Source of the DNA: CBDDLD01 sp965250025
GTDB taxonomy: Bacteria; Bacteroidota; Bacteroidia; Flavobacteriales; Flavobacteriaceae
Assembly: GCA_965250025.1 (NCBI GenBank)
Contig: OZ252283.1
Coordinates: 1,612,001-1,676,000 of the forward strand
Reading direction: 5' to 3'
DNA length: 64,000 bases
The translations under genes were made by a program, and so were the position numbers. The stretch's first letter is position 1; every line of letters starts with the position of its first letter. This document shows, piece by piece, positions 26,149 to 35,698 of this stretch. Below the pieces are notes generated by a model. That model saw nothing but the letters and a program-made list of their open reading frames with translations. It did not search any database and was not told where the DNA came from.

Positions 26149-26586
26149 ATGAGAGTTCTATTAATCTTAGTTTTAGTTTGTGTTAGCATTTGTAGCTGTA
26201 AATCTGTAGATTATAATACGGTATCTAACGAACCGCGCTCCGAAAGTTTGGTAGCAAATGATACGGTTGTGATTGCCAGTGATGAGAGTGATTATGAGAT
26301 AATCGTCGTTGAACCTGGTTTTAATGGTTGGTTGGAATCTACAGCAAGACCAAGAGGGTACTATTCTCAATCGTTTTTAGAACAACGAAATAGCATATAC
26401 GTTACCGAATGGAATATTAGAAGTTCCCAACCCACAAGGTATAATCCCGATCTGTATATATGGCCCATCGATTATGACAGGACCGTAGACTATGGCTATG
26501 AAGTAAATTATAAGCTATACAATTATTTCATTTATTTTCAGTTAAAATATAAGCAAAGATTATCCACCCTAAATCCCAGAATTTAG
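26149..26586 (+). CDS. DUF6146 family lipoprotein
   Basis: A 145-residue protein with a lipoprotein-type signal peptide (VLVCVSICSC, lipidated cysteine about residue 17). The core EPGFNGWLESTARPRGYYSQSFLEQRN and YVTEWNIR, with IDYDRTVDYGYEVNYKLYNYFIYFQLKY, is the hallmark of the flavobacterial DUF6146 family. Function unknown. It precedes the DUF6787 gene, a pairing I recall as common in Flavobacteriaceae. Confidence 0.8.
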   Translation: MRVLLILVLVCVSICSCKSVDYNTVSNEPRSESLVANDTVVIASDESDYEIIVVEPGFNGWLESTARPRGYYSQSFLEQRNSIYVTEWNIRSSQPTRYNPDLYIWPIDYDRTVDYGYEVNYKLYNYFIYFQLKYKQRLSTLNPRI

Positions 26587-26636
26587 CTTAATTTTGCACT
26601 TCGTTTAGTTAAAGACCAAATTCTGAGTACCAGAAC

Positions 26637-26942
26637 ATGAAAAAACTTAAAGAACGTTGGGGCATACAATCTAATTGGCAAATACTTGTTATACTCCTCG
26701 TTTTTGCGGTTACTGGCACTTCATCAATGTATGTGACAAGGCCAATTCTTAAATTCTTTGGTATAGTAAAAGATAATTTTGAGTATCCAATATTTTATTA
26801 CACTCTTAAAATTCTGTTAGTTTTTATTGCATATCAGTTTTTATTGGTTTTCTTTGGCTGGATTTTTGGACAATTCCATTTTTTTTGGAACTTTGAAAAG
26901 AAAATGTTGCGCCGATTAGGATTTAAACGGTTTTTAGATTGA
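26637..26942 (+). CDS. DUF6787 family small membrane protein
   Basis: A 101-residue protein with two membrane helices (WQILVILLVFAVTGTSSMYV and FYYTLKILLVFIAYQFLLVFFGWIFG) and a basic C-terminus (FEKKMLRRLGFKRFLD). The N-terminal KERWGIQSNWQ is typical of DUF6787. Function unknown. Its TGA stop overlaps the TTG start of the next gene. Confidence 0.8.
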   Translation: MKKLKERWGIQSNWQILVILLVFAVTGTSSMYVTRPILKFFGIVKDNFEYPIFYYTLKILLVFIAYQFLLVFFGWIFGQFHFFWNFEKKMLRRLGFKRFLD

Positions 26943-27274
26943 AGTTGAACACCTACATATCATTCACTATAAAAGCAACTGCTCTACTGTTAGTTTTTAT
27001 ACTTCTAACGCCATCAGCAGTAAAATTCACACATGCTTTTAATCATCATGAACATGATGTTTGTGAAGGTAAAAGCGACACGCACTTTCATACTGTTGAT
27101 GTTGAATGCGATTTTTATAAATTTAAACTCAATACAACCTATTATAATGAAGTTGCTGATGTACAGCAAGAAGAACTCTTAATATCGAGGTTAACAGAAA
27201 CCGAACATTATTTCTTTCTTTACAATCACCAACAACTTACATCCTATCTAAGAGGCCCTCCTGGTTTAATATAA
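26939..27274 (+). CDS. Small exported His-rich protein, TTG start
   Basis: A 111-residue protein with an N-terminal hydrophobic signal or anchor (ATALLLVFILLTPSAVKFTHA) followed by a cluster of possible metal ligands: HAFNHHEHDVCEGKSDTHFH and later VECDFYKF. The start is the TTG at 26939, overlapping the preceding stop by 4 bases (TTGA), the only start that fits the signal peptide. It is followed after 44 bases by a TonB-dependent receptor; the histidine/cysteine cluster suggests metal binding, which is inference. Confidence 0.7.
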   Translation: MKLNTYISFTIKATALLLVFILLTPSAVKFTHAFNHHEHDVCEGKSDTHFHTVDVECDFYKFKLNTTYYNEVADVQQEELLISRLTETEHYFFLYNHQQLTSYLRGPPGLI

Positions 27275-27318
27275 ACTCAAAATACAGAATACGTTTATAT
27301 TAAACTATATGCTATAGA

Positions 27319-29718
27319 ATGAAGCCATATTTCATAATCATAGCTTTAGCGATATGTAGCTTAAGTTATGGTCAAAAATGTACCTCTACACTACTTGGCG
27401 AATTAAAAGATTTTCATGACGGATCGTCAATCATAGGGGCCACGATATACATAAAAACATTAGATCGGTATACCACATCAGACGCTAAAGGGAAGTTTAA
27501 GCTTACCAAGTTATGTGATGGACCATTAGAATTGGTAATCTCTCATATTGCTTGCGAAACTAAACAAGTAACTATTAGTATTGATGGCGATACCTTTAAA
27601 GCAATTACATTAGAGCACCATATTGAAGCGCTTAATGAAGTTGCCATTACCGGCAATTCTATATCTAAAGAAACAAAAACCGCACAAGAAACCGTATTAA
27701 AATCAGATGTACTAAAAAATTATAGTGCCTTGAGCTTAGGCGATGCACTAAAAGAAGTTCCGGGAGTATCTTCAATTAATACCGGAAACTCTATTGTAAA
27801 ACCCATGATCAATGGACTACACAGTAGTCGCATATTAATAATGAATAATAATGTAAGGCTACAGGATCAGGAATGGGGTATTGAGCATGCGCCAAACATT
27901 GATATCAATTCTGCAAATCAAATTTCCGTCATTAAGGGTTCAGGAGCATTGGCTTATGGTGGCGATGCTATTGGTGGTGTCGTGGTTGTAAAGCCAGCCA
28001 GAGTTATTTTAAAAGATACACTCTTTGGTAAAACAACGATTGGAGGTCAAACTAATGGCCGTGGTTATAACATTGCTTCTACCTTAAACAAGAATTACCG
28101 TTCCGGATGGTTTGCACAGGTTCAGGGCTCTTATCGAAGAAATGGTGATTTTAAAGCACCCGATTATAATCTCACCAACACAGGATTAGAATCTTTAGGA
28201 TTCTCAGCTTATGCCGGTAAAAAAGGTCTAGAATCTGGTTTTGAATTGTTTTATAGCTATTTAAATAATGAAATTGGGATTTTAGGGGCTTCACATATTG
28301 GTAGTAGTTTTGATCTTATACGAGCTATAAATTCAGGGCAACCTGTACTTATTGAGGACTTTAGCTATGATATCAACGTGCCAAAGCAAGACATAACGCA
28401 CCATCTGGCAAAAGCCAATTATTATAAACGTTTTCAAAATTTTGGTAAAGTCAGCTTACAATACGATTATCAATATAACCAACGGCTTGAATTTGATGTT
28501 AGAATAGGCGATCGTAGAAATATTCCTGCCGTTGATTTAACATTACAAACCCATACACTTTCGGCTGATGTGAATTTAGACGCTAATCTAGATCGAAAAG
28601 TGAACTTTGGTGTTCTGGGACGCTATCAGGATAATTTTGCCGATCCGGATACTGGCGTCAGACGTTTAATTCCAGATTATGAGAAATACGATTTTGGAGT
28701 ATATGCCACTACGGAATGGCGATTAAACGATGATTTAGTTGTTGATGCCGGTATACGATACGATTTTAACAGAATTGATGCCTTAAAGTTCTATCGAAAA
28801 TCTCGTTGGGAAGAACGTGGTTATGATGTCGATTTTCCAGACATCATTGTTGAAGAGTTACCGACACAATTCTTAACAAATCCTGTTTTTGATTATCATA
28901 ATATTTCAGCTTCAGTAGGGTTAAAATACGATTTGAATGATTACAGCTACATCATGGGGAATTACGCGTTGGCAAGCAGACCTCCAAATCCTTCAGAATT
29001 GTTTAGCGATGGGTTACACCATTCAGCAGCTCGGATTGAACTGGGAGACATTAGGTTTGACAAAGAGATATCAAACAGAATTTCGGCGTCATACGGCTAT
29101 AACAACTCAAGATTTAATTTCTTAGCAGAAGTATTCTATAACAACATTAGAGATTATATGTATTTAAGACCTTTTGGTCGTGTACTTACCATTAGAGGTC
29201 CTTTTCCTCTTTGGGAATACCAACAAACTAATGCTGAATTATTTGGTTTTGATATCACTGCTAGCTATGATCTTACTAATAATTTGCAATTAGAAAATAA
29301 CACCTCATTTATCAAAGGCTATGATCTTGAAACCGATTTACCACTGATCGACATGCCGCCATTTAATACCATGAATCAAATTACATATAACAATTCTGAT
29401 TGGTATAATTTTTCTGTAAGCCTTAGATCCGAATGGGTTTTTGAGCAAAATGAATTTCCAGATTTTAATGACGAAGTGGAAGATGAGTTAACCGGAGAAA
29501 CTTTAGTCGTTGATATCAGCACGCCCCCTCCAGCCTATCATTTATTGCATTTTTACAGTGAAGCGACATTTCCTCTGAGTGAAAAAACCACATTAAATGT
29601 TGCCTTTGGAGTAAACAACATATTTGATGCCTCATATAGAAATTATTTGAATCGATTACGCTTTTTTGCAGACGATCTAGGCCGGAATATTACATTACAA
29701 TTACAACTTAATTATTAA
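27319..29718 (+). CDS. TonB-dependent outer-membrane receptor
   Basis: A 799-residue receptor: signal peptide (residues 1-18), carboxypeptidase-regulatory-like domain (about 25-105), plug (ALKEVPGVSSINTGNSIVKP ... SGALAYGGDAIGG, about 130-225), then a 22-strand-type barrel ending in the aromatic GRNITLQLQLNY. It is of the single-component class rather than SusC (no SusD follows). Upstream is a His-rich exported protein and downstream an acidic lipoprotein, a setting that points to metal (zinc or copper) uptake; the substrate is inference. Confidence 0.92.
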   Translation: MKPYFIIIALAICSLSYGQKCTSTLLGELKDFHDGSSIIGATIYIKTLDRYTTSDAKGKFKLTKLCDGPLELVISHIACETKQVTISIDGDTFKAITLEHHIEALNEVAITGNSISKETKTAQETVLKSDVLKNYSALSLGDALKEVPGVSSINTGNSIVKPMINGLHSSRILIMNNNVRLQDQEWGIEHAPNIDINSANQISVIKGSGALAYGGDAIGGVVVVKPARVILKDTLFGKTTIGGQTNGRGYNIASTLNKNYRSGWFAQVQGSYRRNGDFKAPDYNLTNTGLESLGFSAYAGKKGLESGFELFYSYLNNEIGILGASHIGSSFDLIRAINSGQPVLIEDFSYDINVPKQDITHHLAKANYYKRFQNFGKVSLQYDYQYNQRLEFDVRIGDRRNIPAVDLTLQTHTLSADVNLDANLDRKVNFGVLGRYQDNFADPDTGVRRLIPDYEKYDFGVYATTEWRLNDDLVVDAGIRYDFNRIDALKFYRKSRWEERGYDVDFPDIIVEELPTQFLTNPVFDYHNISASVGLKYDLNDYSYIMGNYALASRPPNPSELFSDGLHHSAARIELGDIRFDKEISNRISASYGYNNSRFNFLAEVFYNNIRDYMYLRPFGRVLTIRGPFPLWEYQQTNAELFGFDITASYDLTNNLQLENNTSFIKGYDLETDLPLIDMPPFNTMNQITYNNSDWYNFSVSLRSEWVFEQNEFPDFNDEVEDELTGETLVVDISTPPPAYHLLHFYSEATFPLSEKTTLNVAFGVNNIFDASYRNYLNRLRFFADDLGRNITLQLQLNY

Positions 29719-29784
29719 ACAAATATGAACAAAAACAATTCAAATTCTAAAACAATGAAAATCAATTTTTTAAATTTTAATTAC

Positions 29785-30363
29785 ATGAAAACTATCAAAT
29801 TATTTGCAATTCCAATGCTAGCATTGGCTTTATTCGCGTCATGTTCTGATGATGACGATGCTCCAGCTCCAGTTCTTGAAGAAGAATTAATTACAGATGT
29901 TATTTTGACTTTTGAGAATGATGCTGATCCTAATGACATTGTTACCCTAACTAGTATCGCACCTGACGGTCATGAAGACGGTGCTTCTACTGAAACAATT
30001 GATGGAACATTCACAGCTGGTGCAACGTATTCATTAACTCTTGCGCTTACTAATGAATCAGAAGATCCTGCTGAAGATGTATTAAACGATGACATCATTC
30101 CTGAAGCTGATGAGCATTTCTTTGTCTATGCAGTAAATACTATAGACTTAGCAATGACTAGAGATGCTAATGATGTTGCTGGCCCTGACGGAAGTAAGTT
30201 AGGTGTTAGAACAACCTGGGTAGCAGGTGCAGCCACTACAGGTAACATACAAATCACATTGGTACACGAACCAGTAACAGTAGACGATGCTGACGAATTT
30301 GGTTCTGCTACTGGTGGTTCGGAAGATTTCAACATTGTTTTTAACAACGTTGAGATTCAATAA
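29785..30363 (+). CDS. Acidic lipoprotein ('type 1 periplasmic binding fold' family)
   Basis: A 192-residue lipoprotein starting MKTIKLFAIPMLALALFASC with the lipidated cysteine at residue 20, followed by an Asp-rich spacer (SDDDDAPAP) that favours surface display in flavobacteria. The mature domain is strongly acidic with HEDG, EADEHFF and VHEP segments. It resembles what databases call 'type 1 periplasmic binding fold superfamily protein' beside TonB receptors. The ATG at 29785 is chosen from three in-frame ATGs because only this one puts the hydrophobic signal at the N-terminus. It is in one unit with the receptor gene. Confidence 0.75.
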   Translation: MKTIKLFAIPMLALALFASCSDDDDAPAPVLEEELITDVILTFENDADPNDIVTLTSIAPDGHEDGASTETIDGTFTAGATYSLTLALTNESEDPAEDVLNDDIIPEADEHFFVYAVNTIDLAMTRDANDVAGPDGSKLGVRTTWVAGAATTGNIQITLVHEPVTVDDADEFGSATGGSEDFNIVFNNVEIQ

Positions 30364-30375
30364 TCCATTAAACCA

Positions 30376-30410
30376 CAAAAAAAAGCACTCTTAAAAGAGT
30401 GCTTTTTTTA
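30376..30410. terminator. Bidirectional terminator
   Basis: AAAAGCACTCTT and its complement form a long stem with A- and T-runs on the two sides, between convergent genes. Confidence 0.92.
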
Positions 30411-30686
30411 TACTTCTATAATAGTTTCCTTGGTTTTAAATACATAAGTGTATAACCACATTAAGGTAAAGGAAGGTATAAAATCAATCATAGGTAATGC
30501 TTCTTCTATAAAACTCACTGCTGCTCCGATCTTACCAGTATTTCCTTTATAAAGCTTTAGCATCAACCACGCCGATATTGGTGCCCAGATCACGTCCGAA
30601 AACTCTCCGATACCCGGAATTAAAAAACTTGCGGATCCAATACTATCAAACAGGATACCCAAAATTAAAATCTTGTATTTATTCAT
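30408..30686 (-). CDS. Small conserved membrane protein
   Basis: A 92-residue protein with two or three hydrophobic segments (ILILGILFDSIGSASFLIPGIGEF, VIWAPISAWLMLKLY, FIPSFTLMWLYTYVF). The 'LFDSIGSASFLIPGIGEFSDVIWAPISAWLM' region is conserved in a Bacteroidota family that I know only as hypothetical. No function can be given. It stands alone, convergent with the lipoprotein gene. Confidence 0.7.
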   Translation of the reverse strand: MNKYKILILGILFDSIGSASFLIPGIGEFSDVIWAPISAWLMLKLYKGNTGKIGAAVSFIEEALPMIDFIPSFTLMWLYTYVFKTKETIIEV

Positions 30687-30839
30687 GTATACGTCTTTTT
30701 ATAAGTTTGATACTCAATAAGTGTTCCAAAACGCGTATTAGTGTATTTTGCATTGACAACGACTATAAAATATGAAAAAATTGACATCCTTATACACTTT
30801 TTTAACGTTTAATTAAGATGTAAGAACTGCTCGACCGTG

Positions 30840-30847
30840 TAGATTTG
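30840..30847 (+). promoter_or_regulatory. -7 box of the DUF5916 gene
   Basis: TAGATTTG matches TAnnTTTG and lies 36 bases before the ATG at 30884. No good -33 TTG is seen. Confidence 0.4.
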
Positions 30848-30883
30848 TGCATATTTTTATAACCTACCATCAACTGTTAATCT

Positions 30884-33322
30884 ATGAACTTACGTTCATT
30901 ATCTATTTTGTTATGCTTTAGCATTAGCCTATTAGCTTTCTCTCAAGATAAAAAATCATTGAGAATAGATCGTGCAGCACTTGCTCCCAAGGTAGATGGT
31001 GTACTGGACGATGCCATATGGCAAAAGGCGGATATCGCAACAGACTTTATCCAATTTCAGCCCGATGTTGGAAATACACTTCCCCAGGCACAGCGTACAG
31101 AAGTTAAAATTGCTTATGATGATAAAGCCATCTATGTTGCTGCATATTTATATGACGACCCAGAAAAAATAATGCGTCAATTGACCAGTAGAGATAATTT
31201 TGGTCAGGCAGATTTCTTTCTTTTAGTGCTTAATCCTAACAATGATGCTCAAAATGACACCGAATTTTTTGTGTTCAGTTCGGGTGTACAAGCCGATGCT
31301 ATCGCTTCACCAAGTATAGGTGAAGATTTCAGCTGGAACGCCGTCTGGGATAGTGCCGTTAAGATCAATGATGACGGCTGGGTGGTAGAAATGAAAATAC
31401 CCTATCGTACCCTGCGTTTCGAAAATCAGGAAGCACCAACTTGGGGGCTGCAGTTCCACAGGCACTTCCGCAGAGAGCGTTCACAATACACCTGGAATCC
31501 GGTAGATGTTACCAAAGGTTATATTGGTTTATATCATGGTGAAATGACCGGACATAAAGATATAAAACCACCGGTAAGACTTAACCTCTACCCTTTCACT
31601 ACAGGTATTATTGATTCGTTTGATGGTGAAACCGAGACAGACCTTACCTTTGGTATGGATGTCAAATATGGCATCACCGAAAATTTCACTCTAGATGCAA
31701 CATTAGTGCCCGATTTTAGTCAGGCAGGCTTCGACAATGTTGTACTCAACCTTGGTCCTTTTGAACAAACGTTCTCTGAACAAAGGCAATTTTTCACTGA
31801 AGGTGTGGACTTATTTTCTAAAGGTAATCTATTCTTTTCCAGAAGAGTAGGAAGCCGTCCAAGTGGTGAGTTAGATTTGGCAGATAATGAAGAAGCAGAT
31901 ATTCCCAATGAAGTAAAGGTTTTAAATGCTGTTAAAATATCTGGTCGTACAAAAAAAGGATTAGGTGTTGGTATTTTTAATGCGATCACTGAAAAAACTA
32001 CTGCCAGAATTACCAATACAGACACTAATGAGACCAGAAATGAGGTCGTAGAACCTTTTACTAATTATAATATTCTGGTAGTCGATCAGCAATATAATGG
32101 AAACTCTTCCATTAGTTTGGTTAATACTAATGTAATGAGAGAAGGTAGTTTCAGAGATGCTAATGTTACTGCCCTAGTAGCCAGTATAAATAATAAACGT
32201 AATACTTACAGGATCAATTCCCAGCTTAAGATGAGTAACGTGAATTATCAGAATGATGGCACAGAAACCGGCTACAGCTCTTTCTTTTTTGTGGGAAAAA
32301 CACATGGTAAGTTTCGTTATAGTTTTGATCATAGTTATGCAGATACTAAATACCAGATCAATGACCTTGGATTGCAGTTCAGAAACAATTTCAACAATTT
32401 TGGAGCTGATGTGTCTTATCGGATTTTTGAGCCTACAAAACGACTAAATAATTACAATATGAATGCCTGGATTAATTACAGACGATTAGCCGATCCGGGA
32501 GTATTTTCAAGAATCAACTTTGGAGCAAGGTATAATGCACAAAGTAAAAAGCTCAATAATTATGGTTTTAGATTAAATGTAGAACCTGGCGAACAGAAAG
32601 ATTACTTTGAATCTCGAGATGGGCGATTCTTCAGCTTTAAAAATTTTGTAAGTACAGGCGGCTATCTCTCAACCAACTATAACAAAACTTTTGCTATAGA
32701 TCTGGATGGTGGTATAGGCACACTCTTTGAAAACGGTAGAGACTTATTCAATTATAACTTCAGAATAAGCCCGAGGGTACGATTTAACGATCACTTTTTA
32801 ATGACCTACAGCTTCAGGTTCAATCACAGAAACGGAGACCGAGGTTATGCTACCGAATTTAATGACGAGCCTGTTTTTGGAGAGCGCAACCGCCAAATTG
32901 TGACCAATACCATTTCGGCAAACTATACTTTTGATCCCTTTAATGTATTGGCGTTGACCTTCAGACATTATTGGGACACCGTAAATTACGATTATGAGTT
33001 ATTCACCCTACTCAATGATGGGTCTTTGACTACAGCTTCAGGCTATACTGTTGATACCATTGATGACAATCCTGACATTAATTTTAGCACATGGAATGTT
33101 GATCTAAGCTATTCCTGGCAGTTTGCACCAGGGAGTTTTCTAACTGCTTTGTATCGTAATCAACTTTTTAATAACGATGATAATGCAGAAGATGGTTATT
33201 CAGAAAGCTTAAACCAATTATTTGAACAACCTATACAGCATACCTTTTCATTAAGGCTACAATACTTTATAGATTTTAACGGTATAAAATCTGTATTCAA
33301 AAAAAATAAACTCAGCTCATAA
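30884..33322 (+). CDS. DUF5916 outer-membrane protein with a CBM9-like domain
   Basis: An 812-residue protein: signal peptide (to about residue 20), a carbohydrate-binding family 9-like N-terminal domain (PKVDGVLDDAIWQKA ... VEMKIPYRTLRF, about 30-215), then a long beta-rich DUF5916 part that looks like an outer-membrane barrel (alternating aromatic strands, final LRLQYFIDFNG). The exact task of DUF5916 proteins is not established; a role in binding or uptake of polymers has been proposed from the CBM9 homology. The next gene, an ABC ATPase, follows after 38 bases. Confidence 0.87.
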   Translation: MNLRSLSILLCFSISLLAFSQDKKSLRIDRAALAPKVDGVLDDAIWQKADIATDFIQFQPDVGNTLPQAQRTEVKIAYDDKAIYVAAYLYDDPEKIMRQLTSRDNFGQADFFLLVLNPNNDAQNDTEFFVFSSGVQADAIASPSIGEDFSWNAVWDSAVKINDDGWVVEMKIPYRTLRFENQEAPTWGLQFHRHFRRERSQYTWNPVDVTKGYIGLYHGEMTGHKDIKPPVRLNLYPFTTGIIDSFDGETETDLTFGMDVKYGITENFTLDATLVPDFSQAGFDNVVLNLGPFEQTFSEQRQFFTEGVDLFSKGNLFFSRRVGSRPSGELDLADNEEADIPNEVKVLNAVKISGRTKKGLGVGIFNAITEKTTARITNTDTNETRNEVVEPFTNYNILVVDQQYNGNSSISLVNTNVMREGSFRDANVTALVASINNKRNTYRINSQLKMSNVNYQNDGTETGYSSFFFVGKTHGKFRYSFDHSYADTKYQINDLGLQFRNNFNNFGADVSYRIFEPTKRLNNYNMNAWINYRRLADPGVFSRINFGARYNAQSKKLNNYGFRLNVEPGEQKDYFESRDGRFFSFKNFVSTGGYLSTNYNKTFAIDLDGGIGTLFENGRDLFNYNFRISPRVRFNDHFLMTYSFRFNHRNGDRGYATEFNDEPVFGERNRQIVTNTISANYTFDPFNVLALTFRHYWDTVNYDYELFTLLNDGSLTTASGYTVDTIDDNPDINFSTWNVDLSYSWQFAPGSFLTALYRNQLFNNDDNAEDGYSESLNQLFEQPIQHTFSLRLQYFIDFNGIKSVFKKNKLSS

Positions 33323-33360
33323 ATTAGATGTTATCATTTTAAGTACTATTTTCACAGTCT

Positions 33361-34032
33361 ATGAGTACGATCATTTCCGCCAAACAAATTTTTAAATCTT
33401 ACGGTGATCTTCCGGTTTTAAAGGGTGTCGATATTTCCATTTCTAAAAGTGAAATTGTATCCATTGTAGGAGCTTCGGGAGCTGGAAAAACCACATTGCT
33501 ACAAATTTTAGGCACCTTAGATAAGCCGGATTACAAGGCGAATACTGAACTTACTATAAACGATGCTGAGATCAAAAACCTAAACGATAAGGCTTTGGCA
33601 GCTTTTAGAAATACCAATATTGGTTTTATTTTTCAGTTTCATCAACTACTACCGGAGTTTACGGCTTTAGAGAATGTTTGCATCCCTGCATTTATCAATA
33701 AACAATCAAAAACAAATGCTGAAAAGCGTGCAAAGGAACTCCTGGATTACTTAGGGCTTTCTGATCGCATACACCACAAACCCAACAAAATGTCTGGTGG
33801 TGAACAACAACGTGTCGCCGTAGCCAGAGCTTTGATCAATAATCCTAAGATCATTTTTGCTGATGAACCTTCTGGGAACCTCGATAGTGAATCTGCAGAA
33901 CAATTGCATCAGTTATTCTTCACATTACGTGAAAAGTTCGACCAAACCTTTGTTATTGTTACTCACAATCAGGAACTGGCAACGATGGCCGATCGTAAAT
34001 TAACTATGGTTGATGGCAAAATAATGGGGTAA
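33361..34032 (+). CDS. ABC transporter ATP-binding protein, LolD-like
   Basis: A 223-residue ATPase with Walker A GASGAGKTT at residues 37-45, Q-loop FIFQFHQLLPEFTALENV, signature MSGGEQQRVAVARAL, Walker B IIFADEPSGNLDSE and the switch histidine in VTHNQELA. It belongs to the LolD/MacB-type group that powers lipoprotein release or mechanotransmission with FtsX-like permeases. No permease is adjacent; in flavobacteria LolCE genes usually lie elsewhere. Assigned as LolD-like with the exact partner unresolved. Confidence 0.9.
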   Translation: MSTIISAKQIFKSYGDLPVLKGVDISISKSEIVSIVGASGAGKTTLLQILGTLDKPDYKANTELTINDAEIKNLNDKALAAFRNTNIGFIFQFHQLLPEFTALENVCIPAFINKQSKTNAEKRAKELLDYLGLSDRIHHKPNKMSGGEQQRVAVARALINNPKIIFADEPSGNLDSESAEQLHQLFFTLREKFDQTFVIVTHNQELATMADRKLTMVDGKIMG

Positions 34033-34177
34033 CCTGTTCACCGCTTGGTATTATATTTTTTGTATTGCTCTATACATTACAAAATAATTCTTCTTTGGTT
34101 AATAACTTTTCCTTTTTACATTGATTGAATAGTACAAAACAGAGGCTCTGAAATATAAAAATCACTCTAAAAATATG

Positions 34178-34185
34178 TAATTTTG
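34178..34185 (+). promoter_or_regulatory. -7 box of fumC
   Basis: TAATTTTG fits TAnnTTTG, 23 bases before the fumC ATG at 34209. The -33 element is not clear. Confidence 0.4.
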
Positions 34186-34208
34186 TAACTCCTAAAAACA
34201 CACATATT

Positions 34209-35606
34209 ATGAGTTACAGAATAGAAAAAGATACTATGGGAGAAGTCAAAGTGCCTTCAGACAAACTCTGGGGTGCACAGACCGAACGCTCTCGTAATAA
34301 TTTTAAGATTGGAAAGCCAGCATCAATGCCTTTGGAGGTCGTGTATGGGTTTGCTTACCTAAAAAAAGCAGCAGCATATACGAATCACGATTTAGGGGTT
34401 TTGCCTAAAGAAAAACGTGATCTTATTGCTCAGGTCTGCGATGAAATTCTTGAAGGTAAACACGATGATCAGTTTCCTTTGGTCATATGGCAGACAGGTT
34501 CTGGAACTCAAAGTAATATGAATGTCAATGAGGTGGTTGCTAACAGAGCGCATCAAATTGCCGGACATGTTATTGGTGAAGGAGAAAAAACCATTCAACC
34601 CAATGATGATGTCAATAAGTCGCAATCTTCCAATGACACCTTCCCTACCGGCATGCACATCGCTGCCTATAAGAAGGTTGTAGAAACTACCATTCCGGGA
34701 GTCATCAAATTGCGTAATACACTTCATGAAAAAGCCCTAGCCTTTAAAGATGTTGTAAAAATTGGACGTACGCACCTTATGGACGCTACGCCACTTACAT
34801 TGGGTCAAGAATTTTCGGGTTATGTCTCACAATTAGATCATGGTCTTAAAGCATTAGAACATACACTTCCACATTTGGCCGAATTGGCTTTAGGTGGTAC
34901 TGCTGTTGGTACCGGATTGAATACCCCTCAGGGTTATGATGTACTCGTAGCTAAATACATTGCCGAGTTTACCGATCTACCGTTTATTACTGCCGAAAAC
35001 AAATTTGAAGCACTTGCTGCTCATGATGCCATTGTAGAAACTCATGGTGCATTAAAGCAACTGGCTGTATCATTGAATAAGATCGCTAACGATATTAGAA
35101 TGATGGCTTCTGGGCCACGCTCAGGCATTGGTGAAATTATCATCCCTGCTAACGAACCGGGAAGTTCTATCATGCCTGGGAAAGTAAACCCAACCCAATG
35201 CGAGGCTATGACTATGGTCGCTGCTCAAGTTATGGGTAACGATGTGGCAGTTACTGTCGGTGGTACGCAGGGACATTATGAACTTAATGTTTTTAAACCT
35301 ATGATGGCGGCTAACATCTTACAATCGGCTCAACTTATAGGTGATGCTTGCGTAAGTTTTGAAGTAAATTGCGCCTCTGGTATAGAACCAAATCATGCGG
35401 TAATCAAAGAATTATTGAATAATTCTTTAATGTTAGTCACTGCATTAAACACAAAAATAGGTTACTATAAAGCTGCTGAAATTGCCAATACTGCACATCA
35501 AAATGGTACAACATTAAAAGAAGAAGCTATTAATCTGGGCTATGTTTCTGCTGAAGATTATGACGAATGGGTAAAGCCTGAAGATATGGTTGGTAGTCTT
35601 AAATAA
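34209..35606 (+). CDS. fumC: Class II fumarate hydratase
   Basis: A 465-residue iron-independent fumarase of the TCA cycle that interconverts fumarate and malate. Family landmarks are WGAQTERS near residue 22, TGSGTQSNMNVNEV near 97, NKSQSSNDTFPT near 137, GRTHLMDATPLTLGQE near 185 and the superfamily signature GSSIMPGKVNP near 318. Full length compared with E. coli FumC (467). It is monocistronic, ending at an intrinsic terminator. Confidence 0.97.
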   Translation: MSYRIEKDTMGEVKVPSDKLWGAQTERSRNNFKIGKPASMPLEVVYGFAYLKKAAAYTNHDLGVLPKEKRDLIAQVCDEILEGKHDDQFPLVIWQTGSGTQSNMNVNEVVANRAHQIAGHVIGEGEKTIQPNDDVNKSQSSNDTFPTGMHIAAYKKVVETTIPGVIKLRNTLHEKALAFKDVVKIGRTHLMDATPLTLGQEFSGYVSQLDHGLKALEHTLPHLAELALGGTAVGTGLNTPQGYDVLVAKYIAEFTDLPFITAENKFEALAAHDAIVETHGALKQLAVSLNKIANDIRMMASGPRSGIGEIIIPANEPGSSIMPGKVNPTQCEAMTMVAAQVMGNDVAVTVGGTQGHYELNVFKPMMAANILQSAQLIGDACVSFEVNCASGIEPNHAVIKELLNNSLMLVTALNTKIGYYKAAEIANTAHQNGTTLKEEAINLGYVSAEDYDEWVKPEDMVGSLK

Positions 35607-35624
35607 ACGCTTGCAATATCATAA

Positions 35625-35662
35625 TGAAAAAGCACTTTAATTGAAAAGTGCTTTTTTTTATT
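35625..35662 (+). terminator. Intrinsic terminator of fumC
   Basis: AAAAAGCACTTT-taattga-AAAGTGCTTTTTTT, about 20 bases beyond the fumC stop. Confidence 0.9.
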
Positions 35663-35698
35663 TAAAAAAATGGTAATCTTTATAAAAAACAGAATCAC

